Source of the DNA: Evansella alkalicola
GTDB lineage: Bacteria > Bacillota > Bacilli > Bacillales > Salisediminibacteriaceae
Assembly (NCBI RefSeq): GCF_019042735.1
Contig: NZ_JAHQCR010000051.1
Location: forward strand, 53,731 to 117,730
Length of the DNA stretch: 64,000 bases
Direction: 5' to 3'
In this document: piece after piece, positions 44,992-53,970 of the stretch
How positions within the stretch are numbered: the stretch's first letter is position 1
Layout of the letters: every line of letters starts with the position of its first letter
Program-made: the position numbers and the translations under genes
The notes under the pieces: generated by a model
What the model saw: only the letters and a program-made list of their open reading frames with translations
Told to the model about the DNA's origin: nothing
Database searches by the model: none

Positions 44992-45792
44992 ATGCAAGAT
45001 AAGAATATTTCGATTAAAACACCTGAATATGTATCTTTGCAGTTTCAACCTGCAGGGTTAGGCAGCAGAGCCTTAGCTTTCATGATTGATCAAGTGATCA
45101 TGATTGTCTTGAGCATTATTGTATTATTACTTGCATTTGCTTCCATGGCGGCTCTAGAAAGCCTCATGATCGGTGCACCACCAGCTGTACCTATAGCAAT
45201 TGCAATTATACTTATTTTTCTTATTAATGTTGGTTACTTCTTAGTTTTAGAATATTATACAGGTGGCAGAACAGTCGGAAAAAAGGTGCTGAAAATAAGA
45301 GTAATCCAAGACAATGGACATAGCATCACCCTATTATCGAGTTTCATTCGTAATTTCATGAGACTCATAGATTCATTGCCAACCTCCTATTTGTTAGGGA
45401 TTTTAATGATTTTTTTCCACCCAGACCATAAACGACTTGGTGACGTTGTAGCGGGCACATTAGTCGTGCACGAGCGTGGTAAACAGAAGGTGAAGAAGGA
45501 ATCCAAACTAGATCTAGAGATCGCTCGCAGAGGAATAACTAAAGATGACATTGCAGTGGACGAATGGGCGATCAAATCACTCGGTTCAAAGGAATGGAAG
45601 CTTCTGAAAGTATATAGTGATCGCTTTTGTCAGCTACCTACTGGGGAAAGATGGGAATTTACCAATAAGATGGCTAAGGTCCTTTTTGAAAAAATCGGTC
45701 TTGTGTATGAAGGGAAAAGTATTGAAGAGTTGGAAAACACTCTGTTAGCTCTTTATTTGAGAATGAGGGAAGAGTGGGAATACGATTTATAG
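44992..45792 (+). CDS. RDD family membrane protein
   Basis: The 266-residue protein has the RDD domain: LGSRALAFMIDQVIM with the Arg and Asp, two helices (about 33-52 and 66-87), GGRTVGKKVLKIRV and DHKRLGDVVAGT. The C-terminal 110 residues are soluble and helical. The family includes putative ion-handling proteins. It is divergent from the SpoIIM-family gene, 139 bp apart, and belongs to the same functional cluster. Confidence 0.88.
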   Translation: MQDKNISIKTPEYVSLQFQPAGLGSRALAFMIDQVIMIVLSIIVLLLAFASMAALESLMIGAPPAVPIAIAIILIFLINVGYFLVLEYYTGGRTVGKKVLKIRVIQDNGHSITLLSSFIRNFMRLIDSLPTSYLLGILMIFFHPDHKRLGDVVAGTLVVHERGKQKVKKESKLDLEIARRGITKDDIAVDEWAIKSLGSKEWKLLKVYSDRFCQLPTGERWEFTNKMAKVLFEKIGLVYEGKSIEELENTLLALYLRMREEWEYDL

Positions 45793-45905
45793 AAGGCGCG
45801 GTTTGTTGAAGAAGGGATTTTTGATGGGATAATTGGTTGGTAGGGTAATTGGTTGATGGGGTTTTGATATTGATATGTGTTTTGGCTGGTGCTTGATGGG
45901 TGACA
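45793..45905 (+). other. G/T-rich 3' tail after the RDD gene
   Basis: The coding strand after the stop contains repeated GATGGG, ATTGGTTGGTAGGG and TTGATGGGG segments up to the terminator. No gene is seen; similar to the tails after the FokI-type gene and, on the other strand, metA and the AraC gene. Confidence 0.45.
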
Positions 45906-45919
45906 GCTAAAGGCTGACG

Positions 45920-45966
45920 GCTGATCTGAGGTGTGATGCTTTCCTATCCTTAGATCAGCTTTTTTA
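45920..45966 (+). terminator. Terminator of the RDD gene
   Basis: GCTGATCTGAGG pairs with CCTTAGATCAGC (one G-U) and is followed by TTTTTTT. Confidence 0.88.
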
Positions 45967-46078
45967 TGTTTGCTGGGGGATTTTATAGCAACTAATCTAA
46001 TAAAGTTGTTAGTTTGAGTGTTTTAACGACAAAACCGAAGCAAGAAGAACTAGTAATGTCGTTATTGCGTGTGTCTAA

Positions 46079-46739
46079 TCGACAGATTTGCGTTATCGAG
46101 GAACAAAACTGTCGATAATCCATGCTGTAATCGACAGATTTTCGTTTTGGAGAATCAAAACTGCCGATAATCCATGCTGTAATCGACAGATTTTCGTTTT
46201 GGAGGATCAAAACTGCCGATAATCCATGCTGTAATCGACAGATTTTCGTTTTGGAGGATCAAAACTGCCGATAATCCATGCTGTAATCGACAGATTTTCG
46301 TTTTGGAGGATCAAAACTGCCGATAATCCATGCTGTAATCGACAGATTTTCGTTATCGAGGATCAAAACTGTCGATAAACCATGCTCTAATCGACAGATT
46401 TTCGTTTTGGAGGATCAAAACTGCCGATAATCCATGTTCTAATCGACAGCTTTTTGTTTTGGAGGATCAAAACTGCCGATAATCCATGTTCTAATCGACA
46501 GTTTTTTGTTTTGGAGAATCAAAACTGCCGATAATCCATGTTCTAATCGACAGTTTTTTGTTTTGGAGAATCAAAACTGTCGATAATCCATGGTCTAATC
46601 GACAGCTTTCCGTTATCGAGGATCAAAACTGCCGATAATCCATGGTCTAATCGACAGATTTGCGTTATCGAGGATCAAAACTGCCGATAATCCATGTTCT
46701 AATCGACAGTTTTTTGTTTTGAAGGATCAAAACTGTCGT
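46079..46739. repeat. Array 4: 52-bp tandem inverted-repeat units, 13 copies
   Basis: CGACAG recurs with its GACAG at 46081 and every 52 bp to 46705, thirteen times without an indel. The unit reads CGACAGATTTTCGTTTTGGA, GGATCAAAACTGCCGATAAT, CCATGCTGTAAT (two quoted pieces and a linker). The right arm is mostly CTGCCG, sometimes CTGTCG, so pairing with CGACAG is often imperfect. Linker sequence is unrelated to arrays 1-3. It separates the convergent 3' ends of the RDD and RNase Z genes. Confidence 0.95.
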
Positions 46740-46766
46740 TACTAATTTACTAATCACTAATTTTCA

Positions 46767-47687
46767 TCAACCTATATTAAAAGTACTAAAGTCCTCTGCA
46801 ATGAAAGTATTTGGAAAGATCTCCCTTGCTTCATGAAGGAGTTCTTCTATATCAGGTGATTGGTATCTTGAGCTAATGTGGTTGAGGATTAGCATCTTCG
46901 CATCTGCCTTCAGAGCCACTTCAGCAGCTTGCACAGTGGTGGAATGGAAATAATCGTTGGCGAGCTGCTCGTCCATTTTTCTAAAGGTGGCTTCATGGAT
47001 AATTAGGTCGGCACCGATACAGAACTGAATAGATTTTTCCGAAAATCTCGTATCTCCTAAAACGGCGATTATCATCCCAGGCTTAGGGGGACCAACAAAA
47101 TCCTTGCCACGGATCACTCTACCATCCTCTAGCGTAATGTCTTTTCCTTCTTTAAGAAGTTTGAGGTGGGGCCCAGTGGGAATGGCTGCTTCCTTCACTT
47201 TTTCAATAAGTAGTGGACCTGGTGTATCCTTTTGTTCGAGTCTGAACCCAAAGGATGGTATGCCATGCTCAAGCTGTTCGCAGCGTACACACCACTCCTC
47301 GTCATTCATCAGAATGTCCCCAGCACGCAGCTCTTTGATTTCTAATGGATACTTCAAACAAGTCTGGCTAACGTTTAATGAGGTTTGGATGAATTCCTCA
47401 ATTCCACGTGGACCATACACGGTTAATGGTTCTTCTGCGCCTTGGAAAGATCGGCTTCCCAATAAACCTGGCAAGCCATAGATGTGATCTCCGTGGAGAT
47501 GAGTAATGAATATTTTTTCAATTCTTCGTGTTTTTATTGGGGTATGTAAAATTTGGTGCTGTGTTGCTTCTCCACAATCGAATAACCAGATGGATCCCGT
47601 TTTGTTCATTAATTGTAATGCGAAAGATGAAACGTTTCTATGCTTGGCTGGGACTCCTGAACCTGTCCCGAGAAAAGTGATTTTCAT
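46767..47687 (-). CDS. rnz: Ribonuclease Z
   Basis: RNase Z trims the 3' end of tRNA precursors. The 306-residue metallo-beta-lactamase-fold protein has the zinc motif HLHGDH at 63-68, GTGSGVPAKHRNVSS at the N-terminus, and later HGIPSFGFR, LGDTRF and LNHISSRY. Length and motifs are typical of Bacillus RNase Z. ATG 47687 is preceded by GGAGGGG. The 3' side is array 4. Confidence 0.96.
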   Translation of the reverse strand: MKITFLGTGSGVPAKHRNVSSFALQLMNKTGSIWLFDCGEATQHQILHTPIKTRRIEKIFITHLHGDHIYGLPGLLGSRSFQGAEEPLTVYGPRGIEEFIQTSLNVSQTCLKYPLEIKELRAGDILMNDEEWCVRCEQLEHGIPSFGFRLEQKDTPGPLLIEKVKEAAIPTGPHLKLLKEGKDITLEDGRVIRGKDFVGPPKPGMIIAVLGDTRFSEKSIQFCIGADLIIHEATFRKMDEQLANDYFHSTTVQAAEVALKADAKMLILNHISSRYQSPDIEELLHEAREIFPNTFIAEDFSTFNIG

Positions 47688-47784
47688 CGCATACCCCTCC
47701 TGTTAATAATCCTACCTATCATATTAGGGAAGGGAAAAGTAAATTGCAAAGTGAGTTATATTAGATATGGAAAAACAATCAATA

Positions 47785-47808
47785 AAAAAGACACGGAGAT
47801 TTCCGTGC
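47785..47808 (-). terminator. Terminator of the nucleotidyltransferase-like gene
   Basis: On the reverse strand GCACGGA pairs with TCCGTGT and is followed by CTTTTTT. It lies directly after the stop at 47811. Confidence 0.75.
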
Positions 47809-47810
47809 CT

Positions 47811-48320
47811 TTACATGTTACTCGCGATCATATTTTTTAAGAAATCTATTTTAAGTAAGTCTTTGTTATTGTTCTTATTGGCTCGATAACTATCAACTGA
47901 TGAAGACTTGTAAACAGCTAGATATTGCTCAGGATTTGGCAGATAATACTCTACTTCTCCCTTTCGGTGTAATTCTAGATCCTCTAATTGTACTCCCGCA
48001 AAGTCTGGCAAAGTATCAATAATACCAAATTCAACTGAAAATAAGCCTTCCTTGAAAAACTCGTGCTCATGTAAATCTATCAGGCTATATCCCATCGAAT
48101 CCATAAGTTGCATTATTTCATTCCAGTTAAATATAGATAGTTCCGGTGGTACTTCCCATCCTCTCTTATCACCTGGCACATGAATATCTAAGTCTTGGGC
48201 ATTCCAACTCTTCCCTGTAACTAGCTCTAAACCAACTGAACCCATTAACAATGGAACTATATTGATCCCATTGAGCTTTTTAGCTATTTTTATAAATTCA
48301 TCAAACTTATTATTATGCAT
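47811..48320 (-). CDS. Hypothetical protein, minimal nucleotidyltransferase-like
   Basis: The 169-residue cytosolic protein has MGSVGLELVTGKSWNAQDLDIHV, in which GS...DLDI resembles the G-S-x(n)-D-x-D metal-binding core of the nucleotidyltransferase fold. The rest is not recognised. ATG 48320 has AGGTGGAAG upstream and is preferred over GTG 48332, which lies inside that site. Function unknown. Confidence 0.6.
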   Translation of the reverse strand: MHNNKFDEFIKIAKKLNGINIVPLLMGSVGLELVTGKSWNAQDLDIHVPGDKRGWEVPPELSIFNWNEIMQLMDSMGYSLIDLHEHEFFKEGLFSVEFGIIDTLPDFAGVQLEDLELHRKGEVEYYLPNPEQYLAVYKSSSVDSYRANKNNNKDLLKIDFLKNMIASNM

Positions 48321-48423
48321 GTGATCTTCCACCTTTTCCTATTCAAAACAAGAACTTCAAAATATAAACACTGTTAATCCTAACCTGTTTCTGAAATCCT
48401 CATTGAAGTGAAACTCACGCAAC

Positions 48424-49161
48424 CTAATCATCAACACTATCAATTAAGCTTTTAATTGCACTGATAACCACTTCCGGTTGGTCATTTTGTATATAATGGG
48501 TACTGTTTTCTGCAATAACCAATTCTCCTTCAGATGATATTTCAAGAATCTCTCTCTGCATTTCATTCCATAGCTTTTGTGATTCCTGTGAATAATGAGT
48601 TTTGCTGCCTGCTGAAAGAACAATAAGAGGTATATTTAATTCTATTTTTGTTTCTTTTAACTGCTTCAAACTTTCCATAAAATCATCATAATTACATTCA
48701 GAGGTGAATTGCTTGTTGTATGCTTGTTGAAAATCTTGCGGCATGGTCGGGAGAAATCTTTTTCTGTAATCTTCTGGTGTAGAATCAATCAAGACGAGAC
48801 CTTTAACATCTTTTTGATATTCAGTTGCAAAAATTCGCATATTAACTCCACCAAATGAATGACCCACTAATATGTAGGGCGGATGAATCTTAGCCTCAAT
48901 TAGTAGCGTCTTCAAATCTTGTACCATCTCAAAGCTAGTTCTAGGCTTTGAACTTGATTCACTTTTCCCTAGTCCAGCTCTATCATAAATGAGTACGTTA
49001 GAAAGCTTTGAAATATCCTCAATTACTGAACCCCAAGCTTTCGAATCATCTCCATAACCAGCGTCCATTATAATTGTTGGCTTTCCGTCGTGATTTTCTC
49101 CCAAAAAATTTGCATATAGTTTATATTCACTATTTATTTTCACAAACATTTCCTTTGACAT
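48424..49161 (-). CDS. Alpha/beta hydrolase
   Basis: The 245-residue alpha/beta hydrolase fold protein has the nucleophile elbow GHSFG (Ser near residue 102), an early VLIYDRAGLGKSE strand-turn, VLIDSTPEDYR, and a late NSTHYIQNDQP with the catalytic His. The catalytic Asp/Glu is not assigned. No signal peptide. Substrate unknown. Confidence 0.88.
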   Translation of the reverse strand: MSKEMFVKINSEYKLYANFLGENHDGKPTIIMDAGYGDDSKAWGSVIEDISKLSNVLIYDRAGLGKSESSSKPRTSFEMVQDLKTLLIEAKIHPPYILVGHSFGGVNMRIFATEYQKDVKGLVLIDSTPEDYRKRFLPTMPQDFQQAYNKQFTSECNYDDFMESLKQLKETKIELNIPLIVLSAGSKTHYSQESQKLWNEMQREILEISSEGELVIAENSTHYIQNDQPEVVISAIKSLIDSVDD

Positions 49162-49253
49162 TTACTTCGTTCCTCTCAGATGTTAAATATCAATATCATC
49201 TATAGTTCAAACTATTCTCAGTGTGGGCTGCTTAACATAACATAGCAATTTTG

Positions 49254-49808
49254 CTATAGTAGTATCTCTATATCCGCTTCATATTCCTCTAATAGACTAG
49301 CAATAAAGTCGTAAATTTCTTTTTCTATTAAATCTGAATCATCAATATCATAATTTGAAAAATCTAGTCTCTCGTTAATTAATTGGTTTACATAAGCATC
49401 TCGTTCAATTTTTTCCTTAAAGTATTGATCGTAATACTCTTCAACAGTAATATTTAAATAATCTGCCTGAATTTCAAAAAACTCCTCATTATTACCACTG
49501 TTACCAAGTGGGAATACTAATTCCATACTCCATTCAAGATCTTCAGATACATCAATTCCAATACTTTTTGCTTCTAATACCATGATTTCTTCTTGTACAA
49601 ACTTTTCCACCATTATCGGTATATCTTCATCTTCTACAAAGTACAATGAACGAATATCTTTTAATGTAATTTCTTTCCCTTTCACAACAGCTACTACATC
49701 ATCATCTTTGATTGCTATAATATGATCTTCTGCAGCATCATCACTTGAACAAGCTGTTGATATGGAAAAAATGAAAAGTAATAGTAAAATTTTGAGTGAA
49801 GTCCTCAT
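49254..49808 (-). CDS. Lipoprotein with SurA N-terminal-like domain
   Basis: A lipoprotein signal peptide ends in ISTAC with Cys20. VVAVVKGKEITLKDIRSLYF resembles the start of SurA/PrsA chaperone domains, and helical segments follow. No parvulin isomerase domain is present in 184 residues, so it would be a chaperone-like or short relative rather than PrsA itself. Anchored on the outer face of the membrane. Confidence 0.7.
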   Translation of the reverse strand: MRTSLKILLLLFIFSISTACSSDDAAEDHIIAIKDDDVVAVVKGKEITLKDIRSLYFVEDEDIPIMVEKFVQEEIMVLEAKSIGIDVSEDLEWSMELVFPLGNSGNNEEFFEIQADYLNITVEEYYDQYFKEKIERDAYVNQLINERLDFSNYDIDDSDLIEKEIYDFIASLLEEYEADIEILL

Positions 49809-49844
49809 AATATCCCCCTAACTATCCACAAGCCCTATTTAATG

Positions 49845-50426
49845 TCAATTCTCTATAACTAAATTAGCTTGTTGCTTTGGCTTTACGACCTTTTCGTAAT
49901 AATCTTCTGCTTTCCAGTACCTATTTTTAAATTTTTCAATGTTGCTTTGAGTGTCGGCACTTTCACGACAAAACCTTTTTTCTCTAGAGCAATCTAAATA
50001 AATTATATAATCAAAGAAGTCCCTCCATTCACCCCTTTGAATAAAAACCCCTTCAATTATAATGAAACAGGTTTTAGGTATTTTCACCACCTGTAACTCC
50101 TGTTGATCAGTGCTGTAATTATATTTATATAAATTTATCTCACTAGATTTATTTAGCTTCATAAACAAGTTTTCTTTTAAATATTCGACGTCCCATTGTA
50201 AATGATAGTACTCATACCACTGTTCATATTCAGTGTTGTAACGCCTTTTCTTCTCCACAATATAATCATCGATATGAAAAATGCAGATTGGAATATCAAT
50301 TTCACTGAGGTGATTTATAAGTTTCTTAACAAATGTAGTTTTTCCAGAACGGCTTAATCCGTCAATCCCAAGAATGAATATCTTACCTTTTTCAAAGTTA
50401 GAATTCTTATCAAACAACTCTTCCAA
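49845..50426 (-). CDS. P-loop kinase, uridine kinase-like
   Basis: The Walker A motif is GIDGLSRSGKTTF (about residues 17-29 from the chosen start). HIDDYIVEKKRRYNTEYEQW and IIIEGVFIQR match the uridine kinase/phosphoribulokinase pattern of an Asp-rich substrate loop and Walker B strand. Start TTG 50426 has GGGAGG at spacing 6; TTG 50441 lies within that site. About 193 residues. The phosphate acceptor is unknown. Confidence 0.75.
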   Translation of the reverse strand: MEELFDKNSNFEKGKIFILGIDGLSRSGKTTFVKKLINHLSEIDIPICIFHIDDYIVEKKRRYNTEYEQWYEYYHLQWDVEYLKENLFMKLNKSSEINLYKYNYSTDQQELQVVKIPKTCFIIIEGVFIQRGEWRDFFDYIIYLDCSREKRFCRESADTQSNIEKFKNRYWKAEDYYEKVVKPKQQANLVIEN

Positions 50427-50626
50427 CAAAAGGCCTCCCAACTTCTAATAGCTGCAAAACTTCCCTAAGGGCACTAATAACATCTGAATATTCCCTCACC
50501 TCAAATTTTAACATAAATATCCAGTGCGAACTTACTCACTTTGTATTAACTATTATTAAATTGATATCAAAGATCACCTCTTTACCAAACATATGAATCA
50601 GCACGCCCTTATTGGAAAAAATTAAA

Positions 50627-50655
50627 ATGACAATTGGAGTACATTTTAGTATACT
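50627..50655 (+). promoter_or_regulatory. Aspartokinase promoter
   Basis: ATGACA (50627-50632) and TATACT (50650-50655) are 17 bp apart, 54 bp before the start codon. No lysine riboswitch or T-box was recognised in 50442-50709. Confidence 0.6.
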
Positions 50656-50709
50656 AATGCAAACAAATGTACACTGTGTGGAAACAGTTAGAGAAAGAAG
50701 GGTACTGAT

Positions 50710-52062
50710 ATGAAAGTTGTAAAGTTCGGAGGAAGCTCTTTAGCAAATGCAACACAATTTAAAAAGGTAGCAAACATTATTTTGTCAGATAAGGATCGAA
50801 AAGTTGTCGTAGTGTCTGCACCGGGGAAAAGACACGAGCAAGATGTAAAGATGACTGACCTCTTAATTAACTTAACAAGTTGTGTTTTGAAGGAAGATGG
50901 AGTAGAAGAGGCTTTAAGCGTTGTATTGGACCGTTACGAGGAAATTATTACGGGACTAGATTTTTCACAGGAAGGCTTGATAGAGGACATTAAAGATTCT
51001 TTACTCACTCTAATCAATGCATATAAGGATGACGAGGAAAGATTGATGGATGCTTTAAAGGCTAGCGGGGAAGATAATAATGCGAAGCTGATGGCTGCAT
51101 ACTTAAATGGCCGAGGGGAAAAAGCTCATTATGTTTCGCCGAAGGAAGCGGGACTTTTCGTAACAGCTCAACCGGGAAATGCGAGAATCTTACAAGAGTC
51201 TTATGAAAAAATAGCTGAACTCAAAAATCGAGATGGCGTTCTCGTAGTACCAGGGTTCTTTGGGTACTCCCACCAAGGAGATATTGTAACATTTCCACGA
51301 GGGGGCTCTGATATTACTGGTGCGATTTTGGCAGCAGGCATTGGGGCAGAGGAGTACGAGAATTTCACAGATGTAGACTCGATTTACAGTGTGAATCCAA
51401 ATCTCGTTTCCAATCCGCGGGAGATCACGGAGCTCACTTATAGAGAAATGAGAGAATTAGCTTATGCTGGCTTTTCAGTCTTCCATGACGAAGCACTGGA
51501 ACCTGTTTTTAAAAAGAAGGTCCCTGTTGTTGTAAAAAATACAAACCGTCCTGAAGCGCCAGGTACTAGAATCGTGGCAGAGCGTCAGCCAGCAGAGCAA
51601 CCTGTAGTAGGTATCGCTAGTGACAAAGGCTTCTGCAGCATTAACCTTACTAAATACTTAATGAACAGAGAAATTGGCTTTGGAAGGCATCTATTAGAAA
51701 TTCTCGAGGATGAGCATATATCCTATGAACACACGCCTTCGGGAATTGACACCATGTCCATCATTATCCGCGAGCACCAGTTGGTTAATGGTAAAGAGGA
51801 AAGAGTCATTGAAAGGATTAGGAAAGAGCTAGAGGTCGATGATGTAAACATTGAAAGAAACCTTGCTCTTGTCATGGTTGTTGGTGAAGGTATGGCGCAG
51901 GCAGTAGGCGTAGCATCAAAGGCGACAGCTGCTTTTGCCGAGACAGGTGTAAATATTAAAATGATCAACCAAGGATCATCTGAAGTGAGCATGATGTTTG
52001 GGGTAGAGGGTAAACATGTAGATTTAGCCGTACAAAGCTTATATAGCATTTATTTTAATTAA
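50710..52062 (+). CDS. yclM: Aspartate kinase, class III (YclM type)
   Basis: The enzyme phosphorylates aspartate, the first step to lysine, threonine, methionine and diaminopimelate. The 450-residue protein starts VVKFGGSSLA (kinase nucleotide loop), has FPRGGSDITGA for the active site, FTDVDSIYSVNP, and two C-terminal ACT domains (LVMVVGEGMAQAVG, INQGSSEVSMMFG) for feedback control. The length matches the monofunctional type III of Bacillus rather than the overlapping-subunit LysC (about 408). The neighbouring metA gene belongs to the same amino acid family. Confidence 0.92.
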   Translation: MKVVKFGGSSLANATQFKKVANIILSDKDRKVVVVSAPGKRHEQDVKMTDLLINLTSCVLKEDGVEEALSVVLDRYEEIITGLDFSQEGLIEDIKDSLLTLINAYKDDEERLMDALKASGEDNNAKLMAAYLNGRGEKAHYVSPKEAGLFVTAQPGNARILQESYEKIAELKNRDGVLVVPGFFGYSHQGDIVTFPRGGSDITGAILAAGIGAEEYENFTDVDSIYSVNPNLVSNPREITELTYREMRELAYAGFSVFHDEALEPVFKKKVPVVVKNTNRPEAPGTRIVAERQPAEQPVVGIASDKGFCSINLTKYLMNREIGFGRHLLEILEDEHISYEHTPSGIDTMSIIIREHQLVNGKEERVIERIRKELEVDDVNIERNLALVMVVGEGMAQAVGVASKATAAFAETGVNIKMINQGSSEVSMMFGVEGKHVDLAVQSLYSIYFN

Positions 52063-52092
52063 TCTAATTAAATCACTTGATGCTCATGATTG

Positions 52093-52460
52093 TGGAATGG
52101 GGACTGAACTCTTTGGAAAACTCGAGTTGAGTCTCCATTTTCTTGGAATGGGGACTGAACACCGTGATCGGGTATGAGATTCATCAATTCCTCAATCTCA
52201 TACCTGATTGACCCTTGATCAGGTATGAGATTTAATAAAACCTTATTCTCATACCAGATCGGTCCTTGATCAGGTATGAGAATCAAGAAATCCCTAATCT
52301 CATACCAGATCGGTCCTTGATCAGGTATGAGAATCTTGGAATCCCCAATCTCATACCAGATCGGCCCTTGATCCGGTATGAGAATCAAGAAATTCCTAAT
52401 CTCATACCAGATTAGCCCTTGATCAGGTATGAGAATCTTGGAATCCCCAAACTCATACCA
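52093..52460. repeat. Array 5a: 51-bp inverted-repeat units of two sequence types
   Basis: TGGAATGGGGACTGAAC occurs at 52093 and 52144 (51 bp apart). A second type with GGTATGAGA...TCTCATACC stems recurs at 52171, 52222, 52273, 52324, 52375 and 52426, always 51 bp apart. The stem is 9-10 bp with a loop of about 15 bases. It passes directly into array 5b. It follows the stop of the aspartokinase gene. Confidence 0.92.
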
Positions 52461-52775
52461 GAATACCGACAGATTTGATGTATGAAAACGCAAAACTGTC
52501 GAATAGAGCAAGGAATACCGACAGTTTTGATGTATGATACCGCAAAACTGTCGAATAGAGCAAGGAATACCGACAGATTTGATGTATGAAAACGCAAAAC
52601 TGTCGAATAGAGCAAGGAATACCGACAGATTTGATGTATGAAAACGCAAAACTGTCGAATAGAGCAAGGAATACCGACAGATTTGATGTATGAAAACGCA
52701 AAACTGTCGAATAGAGCAAGGGTTACCGACAGATTTGATGTATGAAAACGCAAAACTGTCGATAAACTATCGACC
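52461..52775. repeat. Array 5b: 52-bp units, six copies, very uniform
   Basis: TACCG at 52464, 52516, 52568, 52620, 52672 and 52724, exactly 52 bp apart. The unit is CGACAGATTTGATGTATGAA then AACGCAAAACTGTCGAATAG and a short linker AGCAAGGAA. Copies are nearly identical (one has CGACAGTTTTG with GATACC), suggesting recent expansion. Lies before the convergent metA 3' end. Confidence 0.95.
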
Positions 52776-52827
52776 CAAATTAAGCCCAAACTAACTCACC
52801 AATTCCCCCCACCAATTAGAACACACC

Positions 52828-52865
52828 AAAAAAGCACGAGGCCTCCCAATCATGTTCCCTCGTGC
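52828..52865 (-). terminator. Terminator of metA
   Basis: On the reverse strand GCACGAGG (52858-52865) pairs with CCTCGTGC (52834-52841) and runs into TTTTTTGG. Confidence 0.88.
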
Positions 52866-52941
52866 CTGTTAGAGTGCTCATTCCACTCCCACTCTCATTC
52901 CCATTCCCATTCCTACTCCCAATCCACTCCCATTCCCATCC
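52866..52941 (-). other. G-rich 3' tail of metA on the reverse strand
   Basis: Between the metA stop and its terminator the reverse strand has repeated GGGAATGGGA and GTGGGAGTGG segments, enough GGG runs for a G-quadruplex. No gene is seen. Confidence 0.5.
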
Positions 52942-53853
52942 TTATCTCCAATCGTATGGAGTTTCCTGATAAACATAATAGTTTAGCCAGTTTGAAAACA
53001 GTAGATGTGCGTGTGAGCGCCACTGGTTGATAGGCTTCTTCGTTGGGTCATTATTTGGAAAATAGTGCTCAGGTAAAAGAATGTCTATTCCCTTTTTCAA
53101 ATCACGTTCATATTCTTCTGCAAGAGTGGAGGTATCGTACTCCAGATGACCTGTTGCAAAAATATGTTTTCCATCCTTAGACATCACTAGAAATGGTCCA
53201 GCTTCTGGTGACTTAGCCAGTAAAACTAAGTCTTTATTCTCCATCAATTGTGTCATAGAAATGTCTGTATATCGCGAATGTGGGGCAATAAATACATCGT
53301 CAAATCCCCGAATTAATTTAATGCTTGGGGCTTCAATGATATTGTGATGAAAAACGCCAGAGCATTTTTCCGATAAGGAAACCTTTTCGATGCCATAGTG
53401 AAAATATAAGCCAGCTTGGGCACCCCAACATATATGCATGACAGAAGTTACATTGTCCTTTGTCCAGGCCATAATTTTTGTGAGTTCATCCCAATATGCC
53501 ACTTCTTCAAATGGAAAGAGCTCTATTGGAGCGCCAGTGATAATCATTCCATCGAAACGTTTCTCCTTAATCTCATCAAAGGATGTATAAAACTCCGAAA
53601 GATGGGACTGACTTACATTTCTTGGTTCGTAAGTAGTCGTTCTTAGAAAAGTAACATTTACCTGCAACGGTGTATTACTTAGAAGCCTAAGGAGTTGAGC
53701 TTCCGTCTTCTCCTTTTCAGGCATGAGATTTAGAATAATGATGTTCAGAGGGCGAATGTCTTGTGTAACCGCACGCTCATCATCCATAATAAAAATATTT
53801 TCTTCTTCTAAAATCTGCCTTGCTGGCATTTGCTTTGGGATATTTATTGGCAC
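52942..53853 (-). CDS. metA: Homoserine O-acetyltransferase (MetA family)
   Basis: The enzyme activates homoserine for methionine synthesis. The 303-residue protein has catalytic Cys142 (MHICWGAQAG) and the HLE segment (ATGHLEYD) with the catalytic His and Glu. Residue 111 is Glu (TGAPIE), which is the determinant for acetyl-CoA use; Gly at this site gives succinyl transfer. The enzyme is therefore predicted to be an acetyltransferase despite the succinyltransferase family name. The start is ATG 53853 behind AAGGGGGG. No SAM riboswitch was seen upstream. Confidence 0.95.
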   Translation of the reverse strand: MPINIPKQMPARQILEEENIFIMDDERAVTQDIRPLNIIILNLMPEKEKTEAQLLRLLSNTPLQVNVTFLRTTTYEPRNVSQSHLSEFYTSFDEIKEKRFDGMIITGAPIELFPFEEVAYWDELTKIMAWTKDNVTSVMHICWGAQAGLYFHYGIEKVSLSEKCSGVFHHNIIEAPSIKLIRGFDDVFIAPHSRYTDISMTQLMENKDLVLLAKSPEAGPFLVMSKDGKHIFATGHLEYDTSTLAEEYERDLKKGIDILLPEHYFPNNDPTKKPINQWRSHAHLLFSNWLNYYVYQETPYDWR

Positions 53854-53920
53854 GGGATAACCCCCCTTAAAATTTATTATCTAAATTTTCAATAAAAGTA
53901 TTATAGCACTGAATGTTAAA

Positions 53921-53952
53921 AATAAAAAAGGACTTGCATAAAAGCAAGATCC
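53921..53952 (-). terminator. Terminator of the histidine kinase gene
   Basis: On the reverse strand GGATCTTGC pairs with GCAAGTCC (one bulge) and runs into TTTTTTATTT, 19 bp after the stop. Confidence 0.82.
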
Positions 53953-53970
53953 TTTTGCATATGGATTCAA

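Noticed and set aside
50442..50709. Lysine riboswitch or T-box before the aspartokinase gene
   Set aside because: No conserved lysine-riboswitch or T-box sequence and no leader terminator could be found; a plain promoter is present.
53854..53930. SAM riboswitch before metA
   Set aside because: The upstream region is short, AT-rich and has no S-box conserved blocks or terminator.
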